Shown piece by piece: positions 7,756 through 16,312 of a stretch of 39,467 nucleotides of DNA. Positions within the stretch are counted from its first letter, which is position 1. Each line of letters begins with the position of its first letter. Under the pieces are notes generated by a model. The model did not search any database. It was not told the DNA's origin and saw only the letters and a list, made by a program, of their open reading frames with translations. Both the position numbers and the translations under genes were made by a program. The DNA comes from Patescibacteria group bacterium (GTDB taxonomy: Bacteria > Patescibacteriota > Patescibacteriia > UBA9570 > JAHJKD01). The stretch covers positions 1 to 39,467 of the forward strand of contig JAHJKD010000037.1 in NCBI GenBank assembly GCA_018822435.1. Direction: 5' to 3'.

Positions 7756-10278
7756 TTAATTATTTTTTGTTTTAAGTTTTCGTCTTTCAAACCATTTAAT
7801 AAATTCTACTACAATAAAAATAAACAGAGATACACCTAGAGTGAGACCCCATTGGGCCAGACTGATCGGCGCTGTTTCAAATATTTTTTGCATGAATCCG
7901 GCATATGTGAATAATAGCTGAAGAATCACCATAATGCCAATGCCTATCCATATATATTTGTTTGAAAAATAGCCCAATTTCCTCATGGGATATTTAAGGG
8001 AGCGGCAATTTAGCAAGTAAAACATTTGCCCAAATACAATGGCGTTAACAGCTGCGGTCCGGGCTGATTCCAGGCTGCCTGAACCTGGAAGAGATTTATC
8101 GAATACAAAAAAGACGGCTAAAATTAATAATGTGCCGACAATAAATACGCGCCAAATCAGATTTTTAGGAAGAAGGGAATCAGTATTTTTTCTGGGCGGA
8201 TGTTTCATAATACCAGGCTCTTCGGGTTCATGAATAAGCATGGCACCAAGCAGGCCACCCGTGACAATATTTACCCATAAAATTTGCAGGGGAAGAATAG
8301 GAACAGTAGATCCAATTATAATAGCCCCGAGAATTACGCCGGCTTGGGCAATATTAGTAGGCAAGACCCAGGCAATGATTTTCATGATATTGTCGTATAC
8401 ACGCCGGCCTTCTTCTACAGCTTTAACAATAGAGGAGAAGTTATCATCCGTCAGGATCATGTCCGCGGCTTCTTTGGAGACTTCTGTGCCGGTTATACCC
8501 ATGGCCACGCCAATGTCAGCTTGACGCAGGGCTGGGGCGTCATTAACACCATCACCAGTCATAGCGACAACATTGCCTGTGCTTTGGAGGGCTTTAACCA
8601 GCTTTAATTTTTGTTCCGGAGCAACCCGGGCAAAAACTTGTGTATTATTAACAACATTTATTAATTGCTGGCCATCAAGGCCTTCTAAATCCTGACCATT
8701 AATGGCATTTAATTGCAGGTCTTTCGGAGCCCAAGCTTCTATGATCTGCTTGCCGATGGTTTTGGCTGTAGCAAGATGGTCGCCGGTAATCATTTTAAGT
8801 TTGATGCCGGCCTGGACGCAGCTTTTTACTGCGCCAGCGGTTTCGGGCCGGGGCGGATCGATCATGCCTTGTAAGCCCAGGAATTCCAGATTTTCAAGAT
8901 CTTTATCATCTATATTTTTTTTATCTTCAGGAACTTTTAGTCGAGCAAAGGCAAGAAGGCGCTGGCCTTTTTCTGCTAATTCCTCGGCTTTAGCCTGGAT
9001 CTTATTTTCATCTATATCTTTGCAGCGGGGCAGGATGCTTTCAATTGAGCCTTTAATGTAGATAATGCCCGGATGCAAGGTGGCCATATACATCTTTTCT
9101 GAAGAAAATGGAATTTCATTCAGACGCGGAAATTTATTATTAAACTTTTTTTGATCAAGGCCGTCTTTTTTAGCGGCAATAATTAAAGCGCTTTCTGTCG
9201 GGTCTCCGCTAGTTTCAGTGGCGTCATTACACAGTAATCCAGCTGTTAAAATTTCTTTTTTATCTTCACCATACACTTCCTGAACAGTCATCTTGTTTTG
9301 GGTAAGGGTGCCGGTCTTGTCTGAACAGATGACGGTAGTGCTGCCTAGGGTCTCTACGGCCGGCAGTTTCCTGATCAAGGCGTTGCGCTTGGACAAACGC
9401 ACTACGCCCATGGCCAAAGTAACCGTGACAACGGCTGGCAAACTGGCCGGTATAAAAGCAATAGCAATAGACACGACAGTCAGGGCCATTTGGGCAAAGG
9501 TGTAGCCGGCAATAAACCCAAGAGTAAGTATTGCTGCTACAGAAATTAATGTTATGTAAAGAAGAAGTTGGCTGAATTTTTTTATTTTTTTTGTGAGCGG
9601 CGTGTCTAAGATATCTGCGTCAGATACCATTTGATTAATATGACCGATTTCAGTTTTATCACCAATTGCTGTGACAATACCAATGCCTGTCCCGCCTGTG
9701 ACTAGGGCAGAAGAGTAGGCCATGTTTTTTCTGTCAGCCAACGGGGTAATTTCTGGCAGGTCGCCAGTGGTTTTTTCTACGGGCAAAGATTCGCCAGTCA
9801 GGGCAGATTCATCAATTTTTAATTCGCGGGCTTGGAGGAGCCTTAGGTCAGCCGGAACCTTGTCTCCGGCCTGAAGAAGAATAATGTCACCTGGCACTAA
9901 CTCGGTCGCGGAAATTTGTTTTTTATTTCCCCCTCTTATTATATTGGCTTCAATATGCAGGGCTTCGCTCAGAGCAGCTATGGCTTTTTGCGCTTTGCCT
10001 TCTTGGACGTAACCTAAAACAGAATTAAGAATAATAATGATTAGAATAATTATTGCTTCCAGCCAGTCCCCAAGAACCGCCAAGATCATGAAACTGCCGA
10101 TGAGCAGATAGATCATGGGATTTTTGAGCTGTTCCAGGAGTAAGACAATTGATGATTTGCCTTTGGCCTTGGTTAAAGTATTAGTACCGTATTTTTCCTG
10201 AGCAACTTTAACTTCCTGATCAGTTAAGCCCTGATCAGGGTCGATTTTAAGATTTATTTTGTGCCAAGGTTTATCCAT
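7756..10278 (-). CDS. P2-type cation-transporting ATPase with altered ion site
   Basis: 840 residues. In order: N-terminal cation ATPase domain (1-70), actuator domain with TGES near 160, DKTGTLT with phosphorylated Asp320, nucleotide domain, TGD and MTGDGVNDAP hinge motifs, and about ten membrane segments. The catalytic core is complete. Compared with the sarcoplasmic calcium pump, the ion site is unusual: the M4 motif is PASLP (277-281) where calcium pumps have PEGLP, the M5 Glu is Gln645, and the M6 Asp is Gly674. Asn642, Asn670 and Thr673 are kept. So the acidic ligands are gone and the transported substrate is uncertain. It starts 6 bases after the arylsulfatase stop, in the same operon. 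Confidence 0.9.
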   Translation of the reverse strand: MDKPWHKINLKIDPDQGLTDQEVKVAQEKYGTNTLTKAKGKSSIVLLLEQLKNPMIYLLIGSFMILAVLGDWLEAIIILIIIILNSVLGYVQEGKAQKAIAALSEALHIEANIIRGGNKKQISATELVPGDIILLQAGDKVPADLRLLQARELKIDESALTGESLPVEKTTGDLPEITPLADRKNMAYSSALVTGGTGIGIVTAIGDKTEIGHINQMVSDADILDTPLTKKIKKFSQLLLYITLISVAAILTLGFIAGYTFAQMALTVVSIAIAFIPASLPAVVTVTLAMGVVRLSKRNALIRKLPAVETLGSTTVICSDKTGTLTQNKMTVQEVYGEDKKEILTAGLLCNDATETSGDPTESALIIAAKKDGLDQKKFNNKFPRLNEIPFSSEKMYMATLHPGIIYIKGSIESILPRCKDIDENKIQAKAEELAEKGQRLLAFARLKVPEDKKNIDDKDLENLEFLGLQGMIDPPRPETAGAVKSCVQAGIKLKMITGDHLATAKTIGKQIIEAWAPKDLQLNAINGQDLEGLDGQQLINVVNNTQVFARVAPEQKLKLVKALQSTGNVVAMTGDGVNDAPALRQADIGVAMGITGTEVSKEAADMILTDDNFSSIVKAVEEGRRVYDNIMKIIAWVLPTNIAQAGVILGAIIIGSTVPILPLQILWVNIVTGGLLGAMLIHEPEEPGIMKHPPRKNTDSLLPKNLIWRVFIVGTLLILAVFFVFDKSLPGSGSLESARTAAVNAIVFGQMFYLLNCRSLKYPMRKLGYFSNKYIWIGIGIMVILQLLFTYAGFMQKIFETAPISLAQWGLTLGVSLFIFIVVEFIKWFERRKLKTKNN

Positions 10279-10284
10279 AATTAT

Positions 10285-12639
10285 TTATTCGCGAGCCATC
10301 ATCATCTCCGCCCTTTTTTCCAGATCTTCATAAGGCGTGCCGCTGACATCAAAAGCGACATAACGGATGTCACCGCCGGTAAATACCCAGGGCCGTTTAC
10401 CAGGGTAATCTTCTGTAACCGGTTCATGATTTGTTTTACCGACGATCAGACCCGGGCCAGCCAGGTCATAGCCGCCGGGTTGGAGCGCGATTTCGCCCTG
10501 GCCGACTTTTTTCTTGTCGATGTACAGAGTGAGGATGCCGCGTGCTACGCCTTTGGGCTTTTCTGATTTCTTTTCAAATGAAACCCCGAAAATATGTTTT
10601 CCCATGGGCACGGCCTTGTCGGCCGTGATTATCTGGTCTTTTAATCCGATAAAATTATTTACATAGTGTAATTTTCGATTCTTGATATACAGGGCATGTC
10701 CTCCGAATTTAGAGCCGTTCTGGAAAATTATTCCGGAAGCATTCCGGTTTTTAATATTAATTTCCGATCCGATCCGGAAGGAGCGGTTCCTGATATTTAT
10801 AGCCACATGTTCGGATACGCTCGTATCACTGGGAAGATAGATGTAGCGCGTCCGGTCTTTCATCATTTGGGGCCGCGGTTCTATGAACATTTCAACCGGT
10901 GTCCGGTCATCAAGGGGCAGGCCGTTGTATTTGCCCGCTTCTACATACCAGAGAGCCTTTAGTTGCTCCAGTTTTTCCGGTTCTTTTTTAGCCAGATTGT
11001 TCATCTCTGTCCGGTCATTTTCAACGTCATAAAGCTCCCATTCGTCCTTAGCAAAATTGCTCCAGCCGGAAACGGTCGGATGCTTGGTTTCTGCTTTCCA
11101 GCCCTTGTGCCAGATAGCTCTGGAGCCGAGCATGGCGTAAAATTGGGTCTCCCGATTAGTTGGTTCTTTTGGTTTGTCAAAACTGTATTTCATGGATTTT
11201 CCTTCAAGCGGTTTTTGCGCATAGCCCTTGACTTCATTTGGCATTTCTATTTCCAAGGCCTCGTATATCGTGGGAACAATATCAATGGCGTGGTGATACT
11301 GGTCGCGCAAGCCTTTTTTCTTCAAGCCTTTGGGCCATTGGATGATGCAGGCGTCGCAAATGCCGCCGTTATAACAATATCTTTTCCACATTTTAAAAGG
11401 CGTATTAAAAGCCATGGCCCAGCCATTAGGATAATGATTGTAGGCATTGGGTCCGCCGAGTTCGTCTATTTTTTTTAGATTATTCTGTAAATTATCCGGT
11501 ACGCCATTAAAAAATAGATTTTCATTAACAGAACCGACCGGACCGCCTTCGGCACTGGCGCCGTTATCAGACACGAAGACGATGATAGTGTTGTCGTACT
11601 GCTTGAGCTGTTTCAGAAATTCCAGCAAACGGCCGATGTTATGATCCGTGTGTTCCAAAAAGCCGGCATAGACTTCGGCCATGCGCGTAAATAATTTTTT
11701 TTCATTTGCACTTAATTTATTCCACGGCTTTGTAAATTCCAGTTCGGGAAATGGTTTGCCATCCGGAGATTTGGTGTTTTTAAAATCTCCGAGCGGGTTA
11801 AGCGGCGGAAGTTTGGCATTCTTGGGAACAATGCCCATTTTTTTCTGGCGCCTAAGGACAGTTTCACGATACTTATCCCAGCCCATGTCGAATTTGCCCT
11901 TGTATTTGTCGATCCATTCTTTCGGAACTTGATGCGGAGCATGAGTGGCGCCAGGAGCATAGTACATAAAGAACGGCTTGTCTGGGGCAATTACTTTTGA
12001 GTCAGTAATAAATTCAATGGCTTTATCAGTAATGTCTTCTGTTAAATGATAGCCTTCTTCCGGTGTCTTGGGCGGAGCGACCGGATGATTGTCATAAATC
12101 AGGTTGGGATAATATTGATTAGTTTCGCCGCCAAGAAAGCCATAGAATCTTTCAAAGCCCCGGCCGAGCGGCCATTGCCGTTTAGTGGCCGCCATGTTTA
12201 CCTGATCAGCCGGGCTCAGGTGCCATTTGCCGAGCATATAGGTGTTGTAACCATGCTCGTTCAGGACTTCAGCGATCGTGGCGCACTCAAACGGGATGTT
12301 GGCATTTGATCCGGGAAAGCCACTGGACGCTTCGGTAATGCAGGACATGCCATTAGTAGTATGGTTTCGGCCAGTCAGTAAACAAGAACGAGTAGGGGAG
12401 CAAAGAGCAGTTGTGTGCCATTGTGTGTATTGGGCGCCGTTTTTGGCAAGCTTGTCGATGTTTGGTGTGTTTATCAGGCCGCCATAGCAAGACATAGAGG
12501 AAAAGCCGGCATCGTCAAGCACGATATATAAGACGTTAGGAGCACCTTCTTTGGTCCGAGGCTGTTCATACGCAGCCCAATCAGGTTTAGAGTCACGCAC
12601 GTCGATGTTAATTGTTCCTTGGAATTGTTTATTTGACAT
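10285..12639 (-). CDS. Arylsulfatase, long cytoplasmic type, Cys-type active site
   Basis: 784 residues, the length of the long mycobacterial AtsA/AtsD class and longer than the ~530-residue Pseudomonas enzyme. Active-site residues are complete: metal ligands Asp42-Asp43, the C-S-P-T-R motif with Cys80 (to become formylglycine) and Arg84, Lys138 and His140 in GKWH, the His in GATHAPH, DN in VSDNGAS, and a later Lys in FKMWKR. The last ~180 residues form a beta-rich, lectin-like domain. There is no signal peptide, so it should hydrolyse sulfate esters in the cytoplasm. The radical SAM maturase two genes upstream can make the formylglycine without oxygen. The substrate is unknown. Transfer from outside CPR is plausible but not shown here. 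Confidence 0.9.
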   Translation of the reverse strand: MSNKQFQGTINIDVRDSKPDWAAYEQPRTKEGAPNVLYIVLDDAGFSSMSCYGGLINTPNIDKLAKNGAQYTQWHTTALCSPTRSCLLTGRNHTTNGMSCITEASSGFPGSNANIPFECATIAEVLNEHGYNTYMLGKWHLSPADQVNMAATKRQWPLGRGFERFYGFLGGETNQYYPNLIYDNHPVAPPKTPEEGYHLTEDITDKAIEFITDSKVIAPDKPFFMYYAPGATHAPHQVPKEWIDKYKGKFDMGWDKYRETVLRRQKKMGIVPKNAKLPPLNPLGDFKNTKSPDGKPFPELEFTKPWNKLSANEKKLFTRMAEVYAGFLEHTDHNIGRLLEFLKQLKQYDNTIIVFVSDNGASAEGGPVGSVNENLFFNGVPDNLQNNLKKIDELGGPNAYNHYPNGWAMAFNTPFKMWKRYCYNGGICDACIIQWPKGLKKKGLRDQYHHAIDIVPTIYEALEIEMPNEVKGYAQKPLEGKSMKYSFDKPKEPTNRETQFYAMLGSRAIWHKGWKAETKHPTVSGWSNFAKDEWELYDVENDRTEMNNLAKKEPEKLEQLKALWYVEAGKYNGLPLDDRTPVEMFIEPRPQMMKDRTRYIYLPSDTSVSEHVAINIRNRSFRIGSEINIKNRNASGIIFQNGSKFGGHALYIKNRKLHYVNNFIGLKDQIITADKAVPMGKHIFGVSFEKKSEKPKGVARGILTLYIDKKKVGQGEIALQPGGYDLAGPGLIVGKTNHEPVTEDYPGKRPWVFTGGDIRYVAFDVSGTPYEDLEKRAEMMMARE

Positions 12640-12648
12640 AAATTTGAA

Positions 12649-14337
12649 TTATTTTATTTTATATAATTTTTTATATTTATTTACAGCTTCTTCCACGTTC
12701 ATGTAGGTTTCTTTGGGCAGGAATATTTTTTTCAACCGCGATTTTTGGATAATGCGGCGAACAGGGGAGTGGACCCGGGCCAGCCAAACTTCTGAGCCAA
12801 GTTCATGCACATCCGTGTCTAGTTCTTTTAAGACATCAATGGCCGATATATCTAATTCACCAGTTGCTTCCATGTCAATAATTACGACATTTATTTTTGT
12901 TTTGCTATTTTTAATTATTTTTTTAACCTGATTTTTCAAATAAATGGCATTGCCGAAAAACAAGGGAGCATCCATGCGGATAATAAGCAGGCCATTGATT
13001 TGCTTGAAGGTCGGATGGACTGAAATGTCACCATAGACATATCTTTTCGGGTCTTTGCCCAGAATGGCAAAATGGGGGCGGCTTTGCTTGTAAATCAAGA
13101 TCAAGAGGGATAAAACAACAGCCATGATCAATCCCAATAGAATATCAAATATGAGCACGCCGATCATGGCGACAACGGCAACCCAGAATTCAGGGCGGTT
13201 TATTTTATAAAAGCGCGTAAATTCTTTGATATTGACCAAAGGCCAGACAGCGACCACAACAATGGCTGCCAAAGTAGCTTCGGCCAGGTTATGAAAAAGG
13301 GGCGTTAAAAATAAAGCAGTTAAAATGACTAAGACAGCGGAAAAAATGCCGGACATTTGCGTTTTCGCGCCCGCCCGGTCGTTGGCGGCTGTTTTGGATA
13401 AGCTGGCATCAACCGCGAATCCGGAAAACAGGCCGGCCCCGATATTGGAAGCGCCCAGGCCGATCAACTCCTGGTTCGGGTCAATGTCGTATCTGTGTTT
13501 GGAAGCAAAGATGCGGCCGATGCCGACGGTTTCGGCAAAACCGACCACGACTATGGCCAGGGCGCCGGGAAAAAGAGCGATGTAATCCGTAATTTTTAAA
13601 TCAGGCAGACCGAACGGGGGGAGACGGGCAGGTATTTCTCCGACCACGGCAATTTTGTCGCTGATGGAAAAAATCGTTACCAATAAAATGCTGTAAATGA
13701 GGGCGATTAGGGCGGCCGGTATTTTGGGGGCGAATTTTTTAAGAAGGATCAATAAGATCAAACTGGTTATGCCCACGATCGTGCTCCATAAATTCAGGTC
13801 TCCGATTTCCACGACCAATTCCCAAAGCCTTTGGAAAAAATCACCGGAATCAATGCTAAAGCCGAATAATTTCGGAATTTGCCGGATAATAATAACCAAG
13901 GACAATCCGGTAATAAAACCAGTAATGACTGATTTAGAGAAAAATTTTGATAAAAAGCCCAGGCGGGCAATGCCGGCCACAACCAGGATGAGTCCGCTAA
14001 GCAGAGCCAGTCCAATAGTCAGGGGAATGAATTTGGCCGGATCGGCCATGGCCATAGGCCCGATAATGGCGGCGGACATGATGGCAATGCTGGAAGTGGG
14101 GGAAATGATATTGTGGCGACTAGTCCCGAAAATGGCATATCCGAGAAGGGCAAAGGGAATAGTAAAAAAAGCGAATTCAGGCGATAAGCCGGCAATTTGG
14201 GCATATGCCATGGATTGGGGCACTATTAGGGCCAGAACAGTCAGACCGGCCAAAGAATCCCGCTTCAAGAATTTTTTTGAATATTTCGGAAGCCATTCCA
14301 GAATGGGGAAATATTTTTTTAAGGTTTTTGCGGCCAT
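12649..14337 (-). CDS. SulP family anion permease with STAS domain
   Basis: 562 residues. The transmembrane part (about 25-420) opens with DSLAGLTVLALIVPQSMAYA, the SulP signature, and has GASNIGAGLFSGF and the paired 7+7 helix pattern. The C-terminal STAS domain (about 440-555) contains VVIIDMEATGELDISAID. SulP proteins carry sulfate, bicarbonate or other anions, usually with protons or sodium. Its place between a sulfatase maturase and a sulfatase argues for sulfate, moving either way, but specificity cannot be read from sequence. The ATG overlaps the maturase stop as TAATG, and the sulfatase starts 9 bases after this gene. Confidence 0.92.
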   Translation of the reverse strand: MAAKTLKKYFPILEWLPKYSKKFLKRDSLAGLTVLALIVPQSMAYAQIAGLSPEFAFFTIPFALLGYAIFGTSRHNIISPTSSIAIMSAAIIGPMAMADPAKFIPLTIGLALLSGLILVVAGIARLGFLSKFFSKSVITGFITGLSLVIIIRQIPKLFGFSIDSGDFFQRLWELVVEIGDLNLWSTIVGITSLILLILLKKFAPKIPAALIALIYSILLVTIFSISDKIAVVGEIPARLPPFGLPDLKITDYIALFPGALAIVVVGFAETVGIGRIFASKHRYDIDPNQELIGLGASNIGAGLFSGFAVDASLSKTAANDRAGAKTQMSGIFSAVLVILTALFLTPLFHNLAEATLAAIVVVAVWPLVNIKEFTRFYKINRPEFWVAVVAMIGVLIFDILLGLIMAVVLSLLILIYKQSRPHFAILGKDPKRYVYGDISVHPTFKQINGLLIIRMDAPLFFGNAIYLKNQVKKIIKNSKTKINVVIIDMEATGELDISAIDVLKELDTDVHELGSEVWLARVHSPVRRIIQKSRLKKIFLPKETYMNVEEAVNKYKKLYKIK

Positions 14338-15446
14338 TATTTATTCATTATTCCGGCTGGAGCCCGGCCTTGGCGCAGGAGCTCAGCCATTTCTTGCATT
14401 GATTTATCAATATGTTTAAAAAATGTTTTATAAGCTGGGCACAAATAATTTAGTTTATTTTCCCATCGGTTTTTAGGACACCCGCCATTACAGGCAAATA
14501 AGTAGTGGCATTCCTGGCAAGAAGAGGGTAGAGAAGTGTGTTTTGTTTGGCCAAATTTTCTTTGCTGGGCAGAACCAACTAAATCAGAAAGATGATTTTC
14601 AGAAATATTGCCAAGCAAATGTTTATCGTCCACAAAGTGGTCGCAAGAATAGACATCGCCGTTAGGCATCATGATCAATGACGTGCCACAGATTGGGGCA
14701 AAGATGCAAGCTGTTTGTGGGGCTTGGACCCAGGACGCTAAGGCATTATCAAAAGTGCGCACAAATACTTTACCAATATCATTTTGTATCCATTGGTCAA
14801 AAATTTCTGTAAGGAACCGGCCATATTGTTCTGGTGAAACCGTAAATTCCTGATTTTTTTCCACAATGGGTATAAAATGATAGTAATTTACACCTAATTC
14901 ATCGCGAAAATACTCATATATTTCTTTGGGGTGGTCAGCATTGGCAGAATTGACTGTACATAAAATATCAAACTCGACATCATGCTTTTTAAGCAATTCC
15001 AGAGAGGCAACGACTTGAATATGTGAAGAACGAAATCGATTATGATATTTGGCGGGACCATCAAGAGATAGACCGACCAAAAAGTTGTTTTGTTTAAAGA
15101 ATTTACACCAATTTTCATCTAATAAAGTGCCGTTCGTTTGAATGGTGTATTCAATTTTTTGGCTAACCTTAGCGTACTTTTTGGCTAATTTTACTGATTT
15201 TTTATAGAATTCTAGGCCTATGATCGTGGGCTCACCACCTTGCCAAGCAATAGTTACTTGATTGGTTTGGTGAGCCTCGATCAATTGTTTTATATAGAGT
15301 TCCAGAGTTTCATCACTCATGCGGGTTACTTCTTTGCACAACTCCTGTTTAGGGAGGAAATAACAATAATCGCAACTTAGGTTGCATTCCGCACCGGTCG
15401 GTTTGACCATTAAGTGAAAAGAGGGGACCGGATTAACCTTCGGCAA
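14337..15446 (-). CDS. Anaerobic sulfatase-maturating radical SAM enzyme
   Basis: 369 residues. The N terminus carries FHLMVKPTGAECN and the C-x3-C-x2-C cluster motif (Cys21, Cys25, Cys28) for the SAM-binding 4Fe-4S centre. The second half has the SPASM-type cysteine set: ACIF-PICG, VYSCDHF, SSCQEC, YLFACNGGCPKNR and a last cysteine near LCPAY. This is the anSME pattern: it oxidises the active-site Cys or Ser of a sulfatase to formylglycine in the cytoplasm. The probable target is the arylsulfatase in the same operon. The start codon is TTG, overlapping the hdeD end by 14 bases. The only in-frame ATG nearby is inside the conserved N terminus, so TTG is preferred. Confidence 0.93.
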   Translation of the reverse strand: MPKVNPVPSFHLMVKPTGAECNLSCDYCYFLPKQELCKEVTRMSDETLELYIKQLIEAHQTNQVTIAWQGGEPTIIGLEFYKKSVKLAKKYAKVSQKIEYTIQTNGTLLDENWCKFFKQNNFLVGLSLDGPAKYHNRFRSSHIQVVASLELLKKHDVEFDILCTVNSANADHPKEIYEYFRDELGVNYYHFIPIVEKNQEFTVSPEQYGRFLTEIFDQWIQNDIGKVFVRTFDNALASWVQAPQTACIFAPICGTSLIMMPNGDVYSCDHFVDDKHLLGNISENHLSDLVGSAQQRKFGQTKHTSLPSSCQECHYLFACNGGCPKNRWENKLNYLCPAYKTFFKHIDKSMQEMAELLRQGRAPAGIMNK

Positions 15447-15975
15447 CTTCTTTTACAGTGGTTTTCTTAGCAAACACTGCGAATAAGATCTGGACGATTC
15501 CAGAAAGCAGAGCCAGAATACCAAGAACTAACAAGATGTCCCAGGCTTTTAGCCAGACTGGCTGGACCATTAAGAACAAAGAAAGAATCAGCATGATAAT
15601 ACCGCTGATAATAGCCATGGCACGAGGTGTGCCTTTTGGGCCGGCCACGCCGACAACGAACATCATCAGGCCGACAAGCAAGAGCCAGATGACAAGGAAC
15701 CAAACAACGACCGCTGCTGTAATTCCCGGATAGGTCATTACTAAGATACCTAAGACAATACTTAAGATACCTTCAAACACGTACACCCAATTTTTTTCTG
15801 TGGCGGCGTGTACAAAGGCCACAATACCACTAAGGATGGCTAAAATACCGAAAAACCACACTAATCCGACGACTGTCAGACCAGGGTAGAATAAGGCAAT
15901 CAGGCCCAGTAAAAGGAAAATAACTCCTCTACCGACCATAAGCCAGCGCATGGTGGATGTTTTCATTTCTCCCAT
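15433..15975 (-). CDS. HdeD family membrane protein (DUF308)
   Basis: 180 residues with six short membrane segments in three repeated pairs. Each pair follows the HdeD pattern, a GxxFLLLGLIALFYP-like segment and a related GILSIVLGILVMTYPG segment. The first pair begins near residue 12 after MRWLMVGRG. HdeD-type proteins are linked to acid or stress resistance in enterobacteria, while the CPR role is unknown. It is the first gene of the long minus-strand run, behind a strong promoter and a terminator-like leader hairpin. A second ATG three codons in is also possible. It overlaps the maturase start. Confidence 0.88.
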   Translation of the reverse strand: MGEMKTSTMRWLMVGRGVIFLLLGLIALFYPGLTVVGLVWFFGILAILSGIVAFVHAATEKNWVYVFEGILSIVLGILVMTYPGITAAVVVWFLVIWLLLVGLMMFVVGVAGPKGTPRAMAIISGIIMLILSLFLMVQPVWLKAWDILLVLGILALLSGIVQILFAVFAKKTTVKEVAEG

Positions 15976-16002
15976 GATTTTTTTATTAATTATTTATTAA
16001 AT

Positions 16003-16030
16003 ATAAAAAAAGGTCGCCAAAACTGGCGAC
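16003..16030 (-). terminator. Leader hairpin with U-tract, probable attenuator of the hdeD operon
   Basis: On the minus strand GTCGCCA, a 4-base loop and TGGCGAC (7 perfect pairs, 16013-16030), followed by a run of seven T. This is a canonical intrinsic terminator shape. It lies about 60-80 bases after the operon promoter and 28 bases before the hdeD ATG, so it should end transcripts before the first gene unless read through. The alternative, a terminator for the tRNA transcript, is unlikely because that transcript has its own terminator at 16140-16195. Confidence 0.72.
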
Positions 16031-16093
16031 AATGAAACTGAATTGATTTGTTTAACCTCCATTTAGCGTATTTCTATGAAATATTCTAAACTT

Positions 16094-16122
16094 ATTATAA
16101 CATATTTTTATATATTTCTCAA
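16094..16122 (-). promoter_or_regulatory. Promoter of the hdeD-sulfatase operon
   Basis: On the minus strand TTGAGA (16117-16122), a 17-base spacer and a perfect TATAAT (16094-16099). A short TATTTC/GAAATA hairpin and a GGAGG lie in the following leader without a start codon at a usable distance. It lies just past the terminator of the tRNA unit. Confidence 0.75.
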
Positions 16123-16139
16123 AACAGGAGGTGTGTATA

Positions 16140-16195
16140 AAAAAAAGGAGACTGGTAGGGTCATTTTTATTGACACCATACCAGCCTTTCTCTCC
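16140..16195 (-). terminator. Intrinsic terminator of the tRNA transcript
   Basis: On the minus strand GGAGA, a bulged region, CTGGTA and TCA pair across a short loop with TGA, TACCAG and TCTCC, followed directly by eight T. It lies about 15 bases after the CCA end of the CUC tRNA, in the right place to end the two-tRNA transcript. Confidence 0.75.
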
Positions 16196-16209
16196 TCTTT
16201 GCCGGAAGT

Positions 16210-16286
16210 TGGCAGGCAGAGCAGGATTTGAACCTGCGACCTCGAGATTGAGAATCTCGCGCTCTAACAGACTGAGCTATCTGCCT
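16210..16286 (-). tRNA. tRNA with anticodon CUC (Glu by anticodon), CCA encoded
   Basis: 77 bases including an encoded CCA. Acceptor AGGCAGA pairs fully with TCTGCCT, with G73. The D stem is GCTC/GAGC, the anticodon stem CGAGA/TCTCG with loop TTCTCAA, the variable loop has 5 bases, and the T arm is GCAGG/CCTGC. The loop gives anticodon CUC, reading the Glu codon GAG. The body lacks usual bacterial tRNA-Glu marks: the pair at 11-24 is C-G and not U-A, base 47 is present, and the first pair is A-U. The structure is sound, but the charging identity is therefore less certain. It is second in a two-tRNA unit, 26 bases after the CGA tRNA. Confidence 0.9.
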
Positions 16287-16312
16287 GATATCCAACTTCC
16301 ATATACTTTAAG

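Noticed and set aside
7386-7790. Longer start for the SpoIIAA-like protein at 7790
   Set aside because: It would overlap the ATPase C terminus by 35 bases and add residues not found in the family. The ATG at 7745 fits better.
10963-11478. Long plus-strand open frame opposite the arylsulfatase
   Set aside because: The minus-strand gene has all sulfatase active-site motifs. The plus frame is a shadow with no family pattern.
13697-14419. 240-codon plus-strand open frame opposite sulP and the maturase end
   Set aside because: It spans two clear genes on the other strand and has no coherent domain.
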